NCBI RefSeq assembly: GCF_009687865.1
Contig: NZ_BLAE01000026.1
Span: 77,793-141,792, forward strand
Origin: Acrocarpospora macrocephala
Lineage (GTDB): Bacteria > Actinomycetota > Actinomycetes > Streptosporangiales > Streptosporangiaceae
Direction of reading: 5' to 3'
Length of the DNA stretch: 64,000 nt
The first letter of the stretch is position 1. The number at the start of each line of letters is the position of its first letter. Made by a program: the position numbers and the translations under genes. The notes under the pieces were generated by a model. The model did no database searches. It was not told the DNA's origin and worked only from the letters and a program-made list of their open reading frames with translations. Below are positions 54,417 through 63,566 of the stretch, piece after piece.

Positions 54417-55372
54417 CCGTGCCAGCCCTCCGCAGCCGTAGGAGGCGGCTGAGTACGAAATCTCGGCAGGACCGGCGAATGGCCGCGCTCTTCCTGGCGC
54501 CGTGGGCCATCGGCTTCCTCGTGTTCACGCTCGGCCCGCTGATCGCCTCGGGGTACTTGTCGCTCACGGACTACGGGCTGCTGAGCGCGCCCGAGTTCGT
54601 CGGGTTGTCGAACTACGCGAAGATGCTGGCGGACGATCCGCGGTTCATGAAGTCGATCGGCGTGACGGCGCTGTATGTGTTCGTGAGCGTCCCGGTGACG
54701 CTGGTGGTCGCCTTCCTGGTCGCGATGCTCGTGAATGATCGTCAGCGCTCTTCGAAGGCCGGCGGCAAGCCGCGCCGAAGCCCCTTGTTCGGCTTCTACC
54801 GGGCCGCCTTCTACCTGCCCTCGCTCATCGCGGCCAGCGTCGCGGTGGCGATCCTCTGGGTTCGGCTGTTCGCGTACGACGGCATCGTCAACGACCTGCT
54901 GGCACCGTTGGGCCTGTCACCGGTCGCCTGGATCGGCCAGCCGGGGACCGCCATCTGGACGATCATCTTGCTGTCGGTGTGGTCATTCGGCTCGACGATG
55001 GTCATCTTCCTCGCGGCGCTCAAGCAGGTGCCGGCCGAACGATACGAAGCCGCCGGCATCGACGGTGCCGGGATGTTGCGGAGGCTGTGGCACATCACGC
55101 TGCCGGCGATCAGCCCCATCATTCTCTTCAACGCGGTGACCGTTCTGGTCAACGCGCTGCACTCCTTCACGCCCGCGTACATCGTGTCCAACGGGACGGG
55201 CGGCCCGGCCGACTCGACCCTGGTCTTCGCCCTGTATCTCTACGAGCAGGCGTTCAGGGATCTCAACATGGGTTACGCGTCCGCCATGGCCGTGCTCATG
55301 CTGCTCGCCCTCGCTGGAATCACAGCGCTGATCTTCGCCAGTTCCAGAGTGTGGGTCCACTATGAAGACTAG
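54413..55372 (+). CDS. ABC sugar transporter permease (MalF-like)
   Basis: 319 residues, GTG start in a 4-base overlap. About six TM segments are seen (ALFLAPWAIGFLVFTLGPLIASGYLSLTDYG; VFVSVPVTLVVAFLVAMLVN) plus the EAA loop YEAAGIDGAGMLRRLWHITLPAISPIILFN that docks with the ATPase. It is the first of two permeases; the ABC operon lacks an ATPase. It overlaps the second permease by 11 bases. Confidence 0.93.
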   Translation: MTVPALRSRRRRLSTKSRQDRRMAALFLAPWAIGFLVFTLGPLIASGYLSLTDYGLLSAPEFVGLSNYAKMLADDPRFMKSIGVTALYVFVSVPVTLVVAFLVAMLVNDRQRSSKAGGKPRRSPLFGFYRAAFYLPSLIAASVAVAILWVRLFAYDGIVNDLLAPLGLSPVAWIGQPGTAIWTIILLSVWSFGSTMVIFLAALKQVPAERYEAAGIDGAGMLRRLWHITLPAISPIILFNAVTVLVNALHSFTPAYIVSNGTGGPADSTLVFALYLYEQAFRDLNMGYASAMAVLMLLALAGITALIFASSRVWVHYED

Positions 55373-56219
55373 CTACTCCACGACGGCAGCCCTGTTCCAC
55401 CCGCGCCCGCGTGCGGGCAAGGCCGCGCGCCACCTCCTGATCTGCCTGCTCCTTATATTCCTCCTGTACCCGCTGGCGGTCCTGCTGCTCGCGTCGTTCT
55501 CCGACGGCGGCGTCATCGGCTCGCCGGGAGGCCTGACACTCGAGAACTATCGCGCAGGGTGGCAGGGCGATGGCGGTTCGGGTTTCGGCAGGTACTTCGT
55601 CAACTCGTCCCTGATCTCGTTGGCGTCCATCGTCGGCACGCTGCTGTCGTGTTCGCTGGCGGCCTACACCTTCGCACGCATCGACTTTCCCGGCCGTCGC
55701 GTCCTGTTCGCGCTCATGATCGGTACGCTACTCCTGCCAAAGCAGGTCACCGTCGTGCCGCAGTACGTCATGTTCAACACGCTCGGGATGGTCGACACTT
55801 ATTGGCCGCTCACCATTACTCACTATTTCGCGGTCGATGCCTTTTACACCTTCCTGATGGTGCAGTTCATCCGCGGCATCTCTCCGTCGCTGGACGAAGC
55901 TGCCCGCATCGACGGGTGCGGTCACTTCGGAATCTTCTTCCGCATCATCGTGCCGTTGAGCTTTCCGGCTCTCGCGACGACGGCCGCCTTCTGTTTTATC
56001 CATAGCTGGAACGATTTCCTGGGCCCGCTGCTCTATTTGAACGACCCGGGCAGCTTCACCGTTCCGCTGGGTCTCCGGCAGTTCATGGATTCCACCGGGA
56101 ACTCCAATACCGGTGGACTCCTGGCCATGTCGGTCTTGTCCTTGGTGCCGCTCATCGCGTTCTTCGCGGTGGCCCAGCGACTGATCACCGAGGGCATTTC
56201 CACTACCGGGCTGAAGTGA
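55362..56219 (+). CDS. ABC sugar transporter permease (MalG-like)
   Basis: 285 residues with six TM segments. The EAA loop reads LDEAARIDGCGHFGIFFRIIVPLSFPALATTA. The N-terminal TM LLICLLLIFLLYPLAVLLLASF and the ALMIGTLLLPKQVTVVPQYVMF region fit the MalG/MsmG family. It forms the second half of the membrane pore with the preceding permease. Confidence 0.93.
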   Translation: MKTSYSTTAALFHPRPRAGKAARHLLICLLLIFLLYPLAVLLLASFSDGGVIGSPGGLTLENYRAGWQGDGGSGFGRYFVNSSLISLASIVGTLLSCSLAAYTFARIDFPGRRVLFALMIGTLLLPKQVTVVPQYVMFNTLGMVDTYWPLTITHYFAVDAFYTFLMVQFIRGISPSLDEAARIDGCGHFGIFFRIIVPLSFPALATTAAFCFIHSWNDFLGPLLYLNDPGSFTVPLGLRQFMDSTGNSNTGGLLAMSVLSLVPLIAFFAVAQRLITEGISTTGLK

Positions 56220-56246
56220 GTCCGAAGCAATACGAAAGGTAAGAAC

Positions 56247-57545
56247 ATGAAGGTGAGAGCCATACGCATCGCAGCCGCCGCCGCGGCCGTGGTGCTCAGC
56301 ACGGGCCTATTGGCCTCGTGCGGTTCGTCCGATCCCGAGCCGAGCAGCGTCAGCGCGGACGACGTCGCCGGCAATATCCGATTCTCTTGGTGGGGGTCGG
56401 AATCGCGCAACGCGCGCACCAATGCGGTGATTGATCTGTTCCAGAAGAAGTTCCCCGTCAAGGTCGAAGGCGAGCCCGTCGACTATCTGAAGTACTTCGA
56501 ACGCCTGAACGTCCAGGCGGCCGGTGGCAATATGCCGTGCGTCACGCAGATGCTGACATTCGGCCTCAACGACTACGCGAGCAAGGACCTCTTCCTCGAC
56601 CTTAGCGACAGCAAGCTCCTGGACCTCAGCACCGTCGACAAGGGCGTCGTCGACAGCCTTCGCGCGGACGACGGAGCGCTGTACATGGCTCCGTACGGAA
56701 TAGCGCCGTCCGTAATTGCCTACAACACTGCGATGGCCGACAAGTACGGCATCGACATTCCCGGCAATAGCATGACTTGGGGAGAGTTCTTCAGCTGGAT
56801 GCGTCAGGCGCAGCAGAAACTGCCGAAGGGCGTCTTCGCGATGGACTTCCCCTACAACACGCCGGTCGAGGTCATCACCTACCTCGGCAGCCGGGGGCCG
56901 GTCTTTACAGCCGGCAAGCCGGCATTCCGCGCGGAGGACCTCGCAGGGTGGTTCTCCACCTGGCATGAGCTCATGGACGAGGGTGTCGTCCTCCCCGCCG
57001 AGCGCATCACCGATTACACCGGCTCGCACGAAGACAGCGCGATGGCCGCGGGAGTCGCGTTCGCCAGCGCCCGCCCCGCCAACGCTCTCGGCGCGATCGC
57101 GAACGGGCTCAAATCGCACGGCCTCGCGCCGGACGTGGGTTACACGTTGCTGCCGGTCGCCGACGACGGTAAGGCCACCGACCTCCTGCCGATCAACGGA
57201 CTGTCGATCCCGAAATCCTGCGACAACGTCGCCTCGGCGATGGCGTTCATCAACTTCTGGATCAACGACGCGTCCGCGAACGAGGCGTTCGCCGCCGACA
57301 ACGGGGCTCCGACGGTGGCCGCGTACCGCGGCAAGCTCCAGGACGCGCCCGAGACAGGTGCGTCGACGAAGGACATGATCAAGGTCGCCAGCGAGGTCGT
57401 CGATCGTGGCAGCCTCGCCGTCGACCTGCCCCCGAAGTTCCAGACGACGTTCTTGGACGCGTATCGCCGAGTTGCGATCAGCGCCTTCACCGGTGCCACC
57501 TCGGCTGAAGCCGCCGCGGAGGAGATAATCAGCCGCATGCGGTAG
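56247..57545 (+). CDS. Extracellular sugar-binding lipoprotein (family 1 SBP)
   Basis: 432 residues, ATG preceded by GAAAGGTAAG. A signal peptide with lipobox LLASCGSSD (Cys at about residue 28) anchors it to the membrane. The mature part (IRFSWWGSESRNARTNAVIDLFQKKFPVKVEGEPVDYLKYFERLNVQAAGG) is typical of family 1 binding proteins for oligosaccharides. It ends the operon. It delivers substrate to the two permeases; the ATPase is probably the genome-wide shared MsiK-type protein. Confidence 0.93.
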   Translation: MKVRAIRIAAAAAAVVLSTGLLASCGSSDPEPSSVSADDVAGNIRFSWWGSESRNARTNAVIDLFQKKFPVKVEGEPVDYLKYFERLNVQAAGGNMPCVTQMLTFGLNDYASKDLFLDLSDSKLLDLSTVDKGVVDSLRADDGALYMAPYGIAPSVIAYNTAMADKYGIDIPGNSMTWGEFFSWMRQAQQKLPKGVFAMDFPYNTPVEVITYLGSRGPVFTAGKPAFRAEDLAGWFSTWHELMDEGVVLPAERITDYTGSHEDSAMAAGVAFASARPANALGAIANGLKSHGLAPDVGYTLLPVADDGKATDLLPINGLSIPKSCDNVASAMAFINFWINDASANEAFAADNGAPTVAAYRGKLQDAPETGASTKDMIKVASEVVDRGSLAVDLPPKFQTTFLDAYRRVAISAFTGATSAEAAAEEIISRMR

Positions 57546-57567
57546 CGGGTATTCGGGGCACTCCTAG

Positions 57568-57633
57568 CTAGTTGGCGACGAGTGCCCCCGGACTGGTCAC
57601 ACCCGGTTCGGGGGCACTTTCGTGGTCCAGGTG
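57568..57633. repeat. Dispersed terminator repeat, copy 2
   Basis: Matches copy 1 at about 60 of 66 positions. Stem 57581-57596 with 57603-57618, loop TCACAC; three differences in the right arm all keep pairing through G-U or G-C changes. It is also the last 22 codons of the WS/DGAT gene, so hairpin and protein C-terminus share sequence. Confidence 0.85.
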
Positions 57634-59043
57634 GTCGGCGTCGGCGAGCTTGACGAGTTCGGTCATCGCCTCGCGGATGTGGTCCATGACCTGCCACACG
57701 TCGGGCACCCGTGACGGGCAGGCGACCACGCCGAAGTCGAGGTTGCCGTCGTAGGACAGGCAGGTGATGCTCAGTCCGCCGGTCATGTCCGTCAGGACCG
57801 ACATGGGGTAGTACGCGAGGAGCCGGGCCCCGCTCATATACAGCGGCACCTGTGGCCCCGGCACGTTCGAGACGATCAGGTTCACCCCGGGCGTCACCAG
57901 CCCGGCCAGCCGGAAGACCGCGGGCGTGGCCCGGGCCAGCACCGCGGGCAGCGCCGAGCAGAGGTCGTTCAGCCAGGTCGTGTGGGAGACCGCGAAGCGC
58001 CGTTTGGCGGCGTTCATGGTGGCCCGGACCGTCGTCAGCCGGTCCTTCAGGTCGGCCACGTCGGTGGCCAGCGGGGTGATCATCGCCGAGATCTGGTTGC
58101 GGCCCTCGCCCGTACGGCCCGAGCGGATCGAGACCGGGACGGCGGCGACCAGCGGCTGGCCCGGCAGCGAACCCCGCTCCTCCAGCCAGGCCCGCAACGC
58201 CGACGCGCAGACCGTCATGACCACGTCGTTGACGCTCATCCCGAAGGTCCTGGCCACATACTTGAGGTCGGCGAGCGCGACAGAGCCGTACGCGAAACTC
58301 CGCCTGCTGGACACCGGGCCGTTGAACGGGGTCCGCGGAGCCGCCAGCGAGGGCAGGTCAGGGACCGGTTTCTCGCCCATCATCGAGCGGGCGGCGCGGG
58401 CGATGCGCCGCGCCCCCGGCAGGGCGGAGAGCACCGGGATCGCGTCCAGGTCGGCGACGGCCCTGCTCAGCGAGCGGACCGAGGCCATCGGCTGGGACAG
58501 CGCGCGGTTGACGGCGTTGGCCAGCATGTCCCGCACGTCGGGCGCGGTGGTCGGGGTGGCGGGCGGGGCCGGTTCGACTTCGCGGGGTTCGGGGGAGAGG
58601 TCCAGGAACGAGCTCATGATCTCCGTGCCGGAGACGCCGTCGATGGCGGCGTGGTGCACCTTGGTGTAGAGCGCCACCCGGCCTTCACCGAGGCCGTGGA
58701 TCAGGTGCATCTCCCACAGCGGCCGCGACCGGTCCAGCCGCCGGGCGTGGATGCGCCCCACGTGCGCGGCCAGCTCGTCCGCGCTCGGCACGATCGACTC
58801 GTACACATGATCGGCCACGTCGAAGTCCGGGTCTTCCGTCCAGTACGGCCGATCCAGCCCGAACGGCACATCGGCCAGCCGCATCCGCAGCGGCGGGGCC
58901 AGGTGCAGGCGCTCCCGCAGCAGCTCGATCAGCCTCGCCCGGGTGATGGCCCCATCCAGCACGGCGAGTCCCGCGACATGCGCCGCCGTGGTGGCAGACT
59001 CGCCGCTGAGAAACTGCGCGTCGAGCGCCGTCAGCTGACGCAT
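57568..59043 (-). CDS. Wax ester synthase / diacylglycerol acyltransferase (WS/DGAT)
   Basis: 491 residues. The active-site motif HHAAIDGVS (His 130, 131; Asp 135) of WS/DGAT acyltransferases is intact, and the PLWEMHLIHGL and NVPGPQVPLYMSGARLL motifs are typical. It makes triacylglycerol or wax ester from acyl-CoA, a membrane-associated storage lipid step common in actinomycetes. Its last residues (DADHLDHESAPEPGVTSPGAL) are encoded by the repeat/terminator sequence, so the C-terminal tail is probably not family-conserved. Confidence 0.93.
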   Translation of the reverse strand: MRQLTALDAQFLSGESATTAAHVAGLAVLDGAITRARLIELLRERLHLAPPLRMRLADVPFGLDRPYWTEDPDFDVADHVYESIVPSADELAAHVGRIHARRLDRSRPLWEMHLIHGLGEGRVALYTKVHHAAIDGVSGTEIMSSFLDLSPEPREVEPAPPATPTTAPDVRDMLANAVNRALSQPMASVRSLSRAVADLDAIPVLSALPGARRIARAARSMMGEKPVPDLPSLAAPRTPFNGPVSSRRSFAYGSVALADLKYVARTFGMSVNDVVMTVCASALRAWLEERGSLPGQPLVAAVPVSIRSGRTGEGRNQISAMITPLATDVADLKDRLTTVRATMNAAKRRFAVSHTTWLNDLCSALPAVLARATPAVFRLAGLVTPGVNLIVSNVPGPQVPLYMSGARLLAYYPMSVLTDMTGGLSITCLSYDGNLDFGVVACPSRVPDVWQVMDHIREAMTELVKLADADHLDHESAPEPGVTSPGALVAN

Positions 59044-59250
59044 GGGCTTCCTCCCCCTGTTGACCCCTGGTGGTTCTACCCAGGGTGACCATCTTCGCCG
59101 TGTTCGGTTACCAGGGCATTTCCCCGACGTCTCCGGGAGATTCTGTCAGCAGCCAGACAATGGACATGACCTTGCCAGTCATTGACGAGACCACCCGGAG
59201 GCTGCTCACCTGCTCTTTCGCTCTCAAACTGCCCAGATAGTGACATTTGC

Positions 59251-60378
59251 CTATACAGCGGTGACGGGATGTTCGACGACGGCGTCGAAAAGGTAGCCGT
59301 TGGGGTTGTATTCGGCACGGACCGGCTGGGTCGCTCCGGTCTCGTCGGTGGCCCTGGCCAGCAGCGTGTACGGTCCCGGCGCCGGCGGGCACCAGGCGAT
59401 GTGCCAGGGCGCCCAGGCCGCCGCCAGCCGCTTGCGGGTGTGGGCCCGCTGCCAGGAGCGCCCGCCGTCCACGCTGACCTCCACCCGCACGATGTGCCCG
59501 GCCCCCGACCAGGACCTGCCGTGCAGGATGTGCTGGCGCCCGGCCTCCAACCGGGCCTCCCACGGCAGCTCGAAGGCGCTCTTCACCACCTGCGTGGTCA
59601 GCGGCCGGTCCGCGAGCCGGTAGAGGCCGGTGCTCCACGGCGAGCTCAGCTCCCGGGCGGCCACCTCGATGCTGCCCAGCCACTTGATCGACGCCACCCC
59701 GGTCCAGCCGGGCACTACCAGCCGGGCGGGAAATCCGTGATCGGGTGGCAGCGGCTCGCCGTTCATCTCGTACGCGACGAGTACGTCGTCCAGCGCCTTG
59801 GCGACCGGCAGCGGACGCCGTACATGCCCGAGATTGACGCCGTTCTCCACATATTCCTGGTCCAGGCCGACGGGCATCACGTGCACCGCGTCCTTTGTGA
59901 TCCCGGCCAGGTCCAGGAGGGTGGCCAGTTTCACGCCGCGCCAGCGGGCCACCCCGATGCCGCCCAGCCGCCACTGGGTGCCGGTGGCCGGGGTGCCCTG
60001 CTGGCTGGCGAAGAAGGAGCGGCCGTTGCCGGCGCACTCGATCGTCACGTCTCTGGTGGTGGCGGGGAGGGCGAGCAGGTCCTCGTAGCGGAACGAGCGG
60101 GGGGCGCGCAGGGCGTCGCCGTGCAGGCGCAACCGCCAGGTCCGTACGTCGATGATCGGCGTGGCCGTGTGGTTGCGGACGAAGAAGCGTTCGGTGGGGA
60201 CGTGGTAGCCCTGGCCGCGCATGGCCTCCCAGCGCATCTCGGCGCTGGTGCCGTGCACGATGAACAGGTCGTGGGGGAGGGGTTTGACGATCGGGCCGGA
60301 TGGGGGCGAGGCGGGATGGTTGCGGATGAGTGGGGCGATGTCGCCCAACGTACAGAGCGCTGAGGTGTGGAGCTCCAT
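59251..60378 (-). CDS. Sulfite oxidase-family molybdopterin oxidoreductase
   Basis: 375 residues from ATG 60378, which has GAGAGGTG 6-8 bases upstream; the longer frame to 61392 is a shadow of the PolX gene and is dropped. The molybdenum-ligating Cys is in TIECAGNGRSFF (Cys 115). The substrate/Moco region GWTGVASIKWLGSIEVAARE and the C-terminal dimerisation domain (VEVSVDGGRSWQRA...) are present. No signal peptide or haem domain is evident, so it is probably a cytoplasmic or Tat-independent oxidoreductase of unknown electron acceptor. Confidence 0.92.
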   Translation of the reverse strand: MELHTSALCTLGDIAPLIRNHPASPPSGPIVKPLPHDLFIVHGTSAEMRWEAMRGQGYHVPTERFFVRNHTATPIIDVRTWRLRLHGDALRAPRSFRYEDLLALPATTRDVTIECAGNGRSFFASQQGTPATGTQWRLGGIGVARWRGVKLATLLDLAGITKDAVHVMPVGLDQEYVENGVNLGHVRRPLPVAKALDDVLVAYEMNGEPLPPDHGFPARLVVPGWTGVASIKWLGSIEVAARELSSPWSTGLYRLADRPLTTQVVKSAFELPWEARLEAGRQHILHGRSWSGAGHIVRVEVSVDGGRSWQRAHTRKRLAAAWAPWHIAWCPPAPGPYTLLARATDETGATQPVRAEYNPNGYLFDAVVEHPVTAV

Positions 60379-60428
60379 CGGGACACCTCTCTCGGGATTT
60401 CGGTATTCCCTACCAGGAAACCATTGAA

Positions 60429-62114
60429 TCACCGCCGGAGGAAAGTGAGGAGGCGCTCCAGGGGCCAGGTGTTGATGACGTCGTCGGTGGTCAGCCAGGC
60501 GCGCTGGGCGATGCCGACGCCGAAACGCTGGTTCTCCAGGTGCGGGATGGCGTGGGAGTCGCTGTCGATGGAGAACTTCACGCCGTGGTGGCGGGCCAGC
60601 CGTACCAGGTCGGAGGGGAGGTCGGCGCGGTCCGGGTAGGAGTCGATCTCCATGGCGGTGCCGGTGCGGGCCGCGGCGCGGAAGACGGCCTCCCAGTCGG
60701 CGTCGACGGGCTCGCGTTTGCCGATCTTGCGGGTGGTGGGGTGGCCGATGATGTGCACGCCCGGGTTCTCGCAGGCCGCGATGAAGCGGCGGGTCATCTC
60801 GTCGCGGGACTGGCCGAAGTGCGAGTGCACGGAGGCGACCCGGACGTCGAAGCCCTCCAGCACGTCCAGCGGCCAGTCCACGGAACCGTCGGGCGCGATG
60901 TTCAACTCGGTCCCCTGCAGCAGCCGCATGTTCGGATATTTCGCTTGAAGGGCGGCTATCTGGGCGCGCTGGTCGAGGGCCTTCTCCAAGGTCATGCGCT
61001 GCATGACCAGGTCCGGGGCGTGGTCGGTGATCGCGTAGTAGGCGTAGCCGCGGGCTGCCGCGGCGGCGACCATGTCCTCCAATGAGGCGATTCCGTCGGT
61101 CAGGTTGGTGTGGGTATGCAGATCGCCCTTGAGGTCGGCCAGGGTGACCAGCTCCGGCAGCTCCCCGCGCAGCGCGGCCTTGATCTCGCCGCCGTCCTCC
61201 CGCATCGGCGGCGGCACCCACTGCATGCCCAGCGCCCCGTAGATGTCCTCCTCCGTCGCCGCCGCGATCACCTGGTCGTCGGCGTCGAAAAGCCCGTATT
61301 CGGAGAGCTTCCAGCCCTTCTTCACGGCCATCTCGCGAATGTGGACGTTGTGCTCCTTCGACCCCGTGAAGTAGACGAGCGCCGCCCCCCACGACTCGGC
61401 CGGGACCACCCGCAGATCCACCTGAATGCCGCGATCGGTCCGGATGGATGTCTTCCGCTCCCCTGCGGCGATCACCTCCGTCACGTACGGCTGCGCGCTG
61501 AACACCTCCATCAGCGAAACCGGCCCGACCGCCAGGATGTCGATGTCGCCCACCGTCTCGCGCATCCGCCTCAGCGACCCCGCGTACACGATCCGCTCGG
61601 CCGGCAGCGACGCCATCACCTTCTCCGCCAGATCCATGGCCACCCCGAGATGCACCCGCTGCCCGGACTGCTCCATCTGCTCGATGCCCTTGAGCAGGTT
61701 CTCCTCGGTCTTCGCCCCAAACCCGCGCACCCCCGCCAGCCGCCCCTGTCGGATCGCCTCCGCGAGCGCCTCCGGCGAGTCGACACCCAACTCCTGGAAC
61801 AGGAACAACGCCTTCTTCGGCCCAAGCGAAGGGATCCTCGTCATCCTCCGCACCCCATCCGGCACCTTTCCGCGCAGATCATCCAACTGCCGGAAACTCC
61901 CACGGGCCAGAAACTCCTCAACCTTCTTCGCGATCGCCTCACCGACCCCCGGAATCTGCCGCACCGGGATGGTCCGCAGATCCTCCGGATGCCCCGCAAT
62001 CGACTTCGCGGCCTTCTGGTAACTACGCACCCGAAACGCGTCCCCGCCATTCAGCGCGAACAGCTCCGCGTATTCCTCCAGCGCCGCCGCAGCCTCATCA
62101 TTCGCCCGTGCCAT
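60429..62114 (-). CDS. PolX-type DNA polymerase with PHP domain
   Basis: 561 residues. Helix-hairpin-helix region IPGVGEAIAKKVEEFL, nucleotidyltransferase catalytic Asp pair in GSLRRMRETVGDIDILA and a C-terminal PHP phosphoesterase (GDLHTHTNLTDG; ASVHSHFGQSRDEMTRRF; SIDSDSHAI) identify a bacterial PolX. It is a DNA-repair polymerase with 3'-5' exonuclease activity from PHP. It is convergent in neither direction with strong coupling. Confidence 0.93.
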   Translation of the reverse strand: MARANDEAAAALEEYAELFALNGGDAFRVRSYQKAAKSIAGHPEDLRTIPVRQIPGVGEAIAKKVEEFLARGSFRQLDDLRGKVPDGVRRMTRIPSLGPKKALFLFQELGVDSPEALAEAIRQGRLAGVRGFGAKTEENLLKGIEQMEQSGQRVHLGVAMDLAEKVMASLPAERIVYAGSLRRMRETVGDIDILAVGPVSLMEVFSAQPYVTEVIAAGERKTSIRTDRGIQVDLRVVPAESWGAALVYFTGSKEHNVHIREMAVKKGWKLSEYGLFDADDQVIAAATEEDIYGALGMQWVPPPMREDGGEIKAALRGELPELVTLADLKGDLHTHTNLTDGIASLEDMVAAAAARGYAYYAITDHAPDLVMQRMTLEKALDQRAQIAALQAKYPNMRLLQGTELNIAPDGSVDWPLDVLEGFDVRVASVHSHFGQSRDEMTRRFIAACENPGVHIIGHPTTRKIGKREPVDADWEAVFRAAARTGTAMEIDSYPDRADLPSDLVRLARHHGVKFSIDSDSHAIPHLENQRFGVGIAQRAWLTTDDVINTWPLERLLTFLRR

Positions 62115-62119
62115 AACGA

Positions 62120-63460
62120 TCAGCGTACATACCTGTGCTTCACGCCAGGCGGGAAGTGCTCCGGGTCCCCGTACGGGCGGAGCGTGACCACGGGTGCCTG
62201 CCGGTCCTCCGGGACATAGTGTGCGAACTCGCTGTTCAGGCGCTTCAAAGCCTGGAGCACCGATGCGGAGACCCGCTCTGCCAGTTCGGGCGTCCCGACT
62301 GTCCCTTGGGCCAGTTCCACGGTCAGTTCGATCCCTTTCGCGCCCTCGGGGGCCGCCAGTACGAACTTGCCCGTCACCGAGTCGCTTACGCCCGGCTGCT
62401 CGAGGCCGACCGTGACGTTCTCCGGGAACACGTTCGCCCCGTAGTACGAGACGACGAACAGGCTCCGGCCGAACACGTACACGAACGGCAACTCAGGTCC
62501 CTGCGCCGTCGGGCGGAAGCCGAATCGGGCCAGGTAGCCGAGCATGCCCTTGTGGGAGATCAGGCCGCCCTCGTCGGCGATGTGGTAGCGCATGAGTGGG
62601 ATGCCGTTGTCGCCGGTGAACAGCAGGGTGCCTTCGTGTTCCTCGAAGAACCGCACGGCCGGGTCGTACTGCACGAGCGTGGGCAGCCGTGAGGCTCCGA
62701 AGAGTTCCTTCGCCGCGTCGGGGCGGCCGGCCAGGAATCGCCGGATTTCGATGGACAAGGGGGTCTCGTTTCCCAGGACGCCCGCGTCCGCTGTGCCGTA
62801 CAGGGAGGCGGTCCCGGTCAGCGGATCCGCGATCCCCGCGCGCTCCGCGACCAGAGCCCGCCACTCCTCGGAGAACACCTCACCCGCCGTGACAATCTTC
62901 ACGTTGTACGACGACCACGGCACCCCCGGCGTATCGATCACGTCCTTCAAGAACGGGGGATACCCCAGCAGAACCACCTGCTCGAACTGTGGCGCCAGAA
63001 CGGGAAGAACCCGCAGAATCTCCGCCTTGTTGTTCCCCGGCGCGACCACCGTCACCGGAAACCCTTGATCGGCCAGCTGCCGCACACAGGCGATCGTGAA
63101 CAGCCCACCTACCCAGGTCCCCAGCGAGAAGCACACCACCGCCAGCGTCCGGCGCTCCGCCGCCCCAAACGCCCGGAACACCTCCGCGAACCGCTCCCCG
63201 ACGACCTTCTCATCGGCCGTCGACCGCACCCAGAACGCGGGCTCCCCACTCGACCCCGACGACACCGCGATCATGTCCCCGACAACACCATCCCGGCACA
63301 ACGCGGCAAGCGGATGCCTCCGGACATAGTTGTCCTTCGTCGTCATCGGCACGCTGCCGAACTCCCGCACGGCCCCCGGGTCGACACCCTGCTCTTTCAG
63401 GAACGCCGCATACGCCGGCACACTCTCGGCGACCCGCCGAAACAACTCAATAGGCACCAC
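62120..63460 (-). CDS. PaaK-like adenylate-forming ligase
   Basis: 446 residues, slightly long, of the phenylacetate-CoA ligase-like AMP-binding group. MTTKDNYVRRHPLAALC, the phosphate loop AVSSGSSGEPAFW, SYNVKIVTAGEVFSEEWR and the C-terminal FVYVFGRSLFVVSYYGANVFPENV follow the family. It activates a carboxylate with ATP, perhaps forming an acyl-AMP or CoA ester. It lies 6 bases from the PolX start but the functions appear unrelated. Confidence 0.88.
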   Translation of the reverse strand: MVPIELFRRVAESVPAYAAFLKEQGVDPGAVREFGSVPMTTKDNYVRRHPLAALCRDGVVGDMIAVSSGSSGEPAFWVRSTADEKVVGERFAEVFRAFGAAERRTLAVVCFSLGTWVGGLFTIACVRQLADQGFPVTVVAPGNNKAEILRVLPVLAPQFEQVVLLGYPPFLKDVIDTPGVPWSSYNVKIVTAGEVFSEEWRALVAERAGIADPLTGTASLYGTADAGVLGNETPLSIEIRRFLAGRPDAAKELFGASRLPTLVQYDPAVRFFEEHEGTLLFTGDNGIPLMRYHIADEGGLISHKGMLGYLARFGFRPTAQGPELPFVYVFGRSLFVVSYYGANVFPENVTVGLEQPGVSDSVTGKFVLAAPEGAKGIELTVELAQGTVGTPELAERVSASVLQALKRLNSEFAHYVPEDRQAPVVTLRPYGDPEHFPPGVKHRYVR

Positions 63461-63566
63461 GCGCTGACTGTACGACCAACACCCTTGCGGTGGGAGGACT
63501 CAGCGTGAAGTTTCGACGTGGCCCTGCGGTTCGGCGAAAGGGCCTGTTCGTCACGCTTTGATGAGG

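Noticed and set aside
60379-61392. Extension of the sulfite oxidase-family frame to 61392
   Set aside because: This part is a shadow of the PolX gene and ends before a good ribosome site at 60378.
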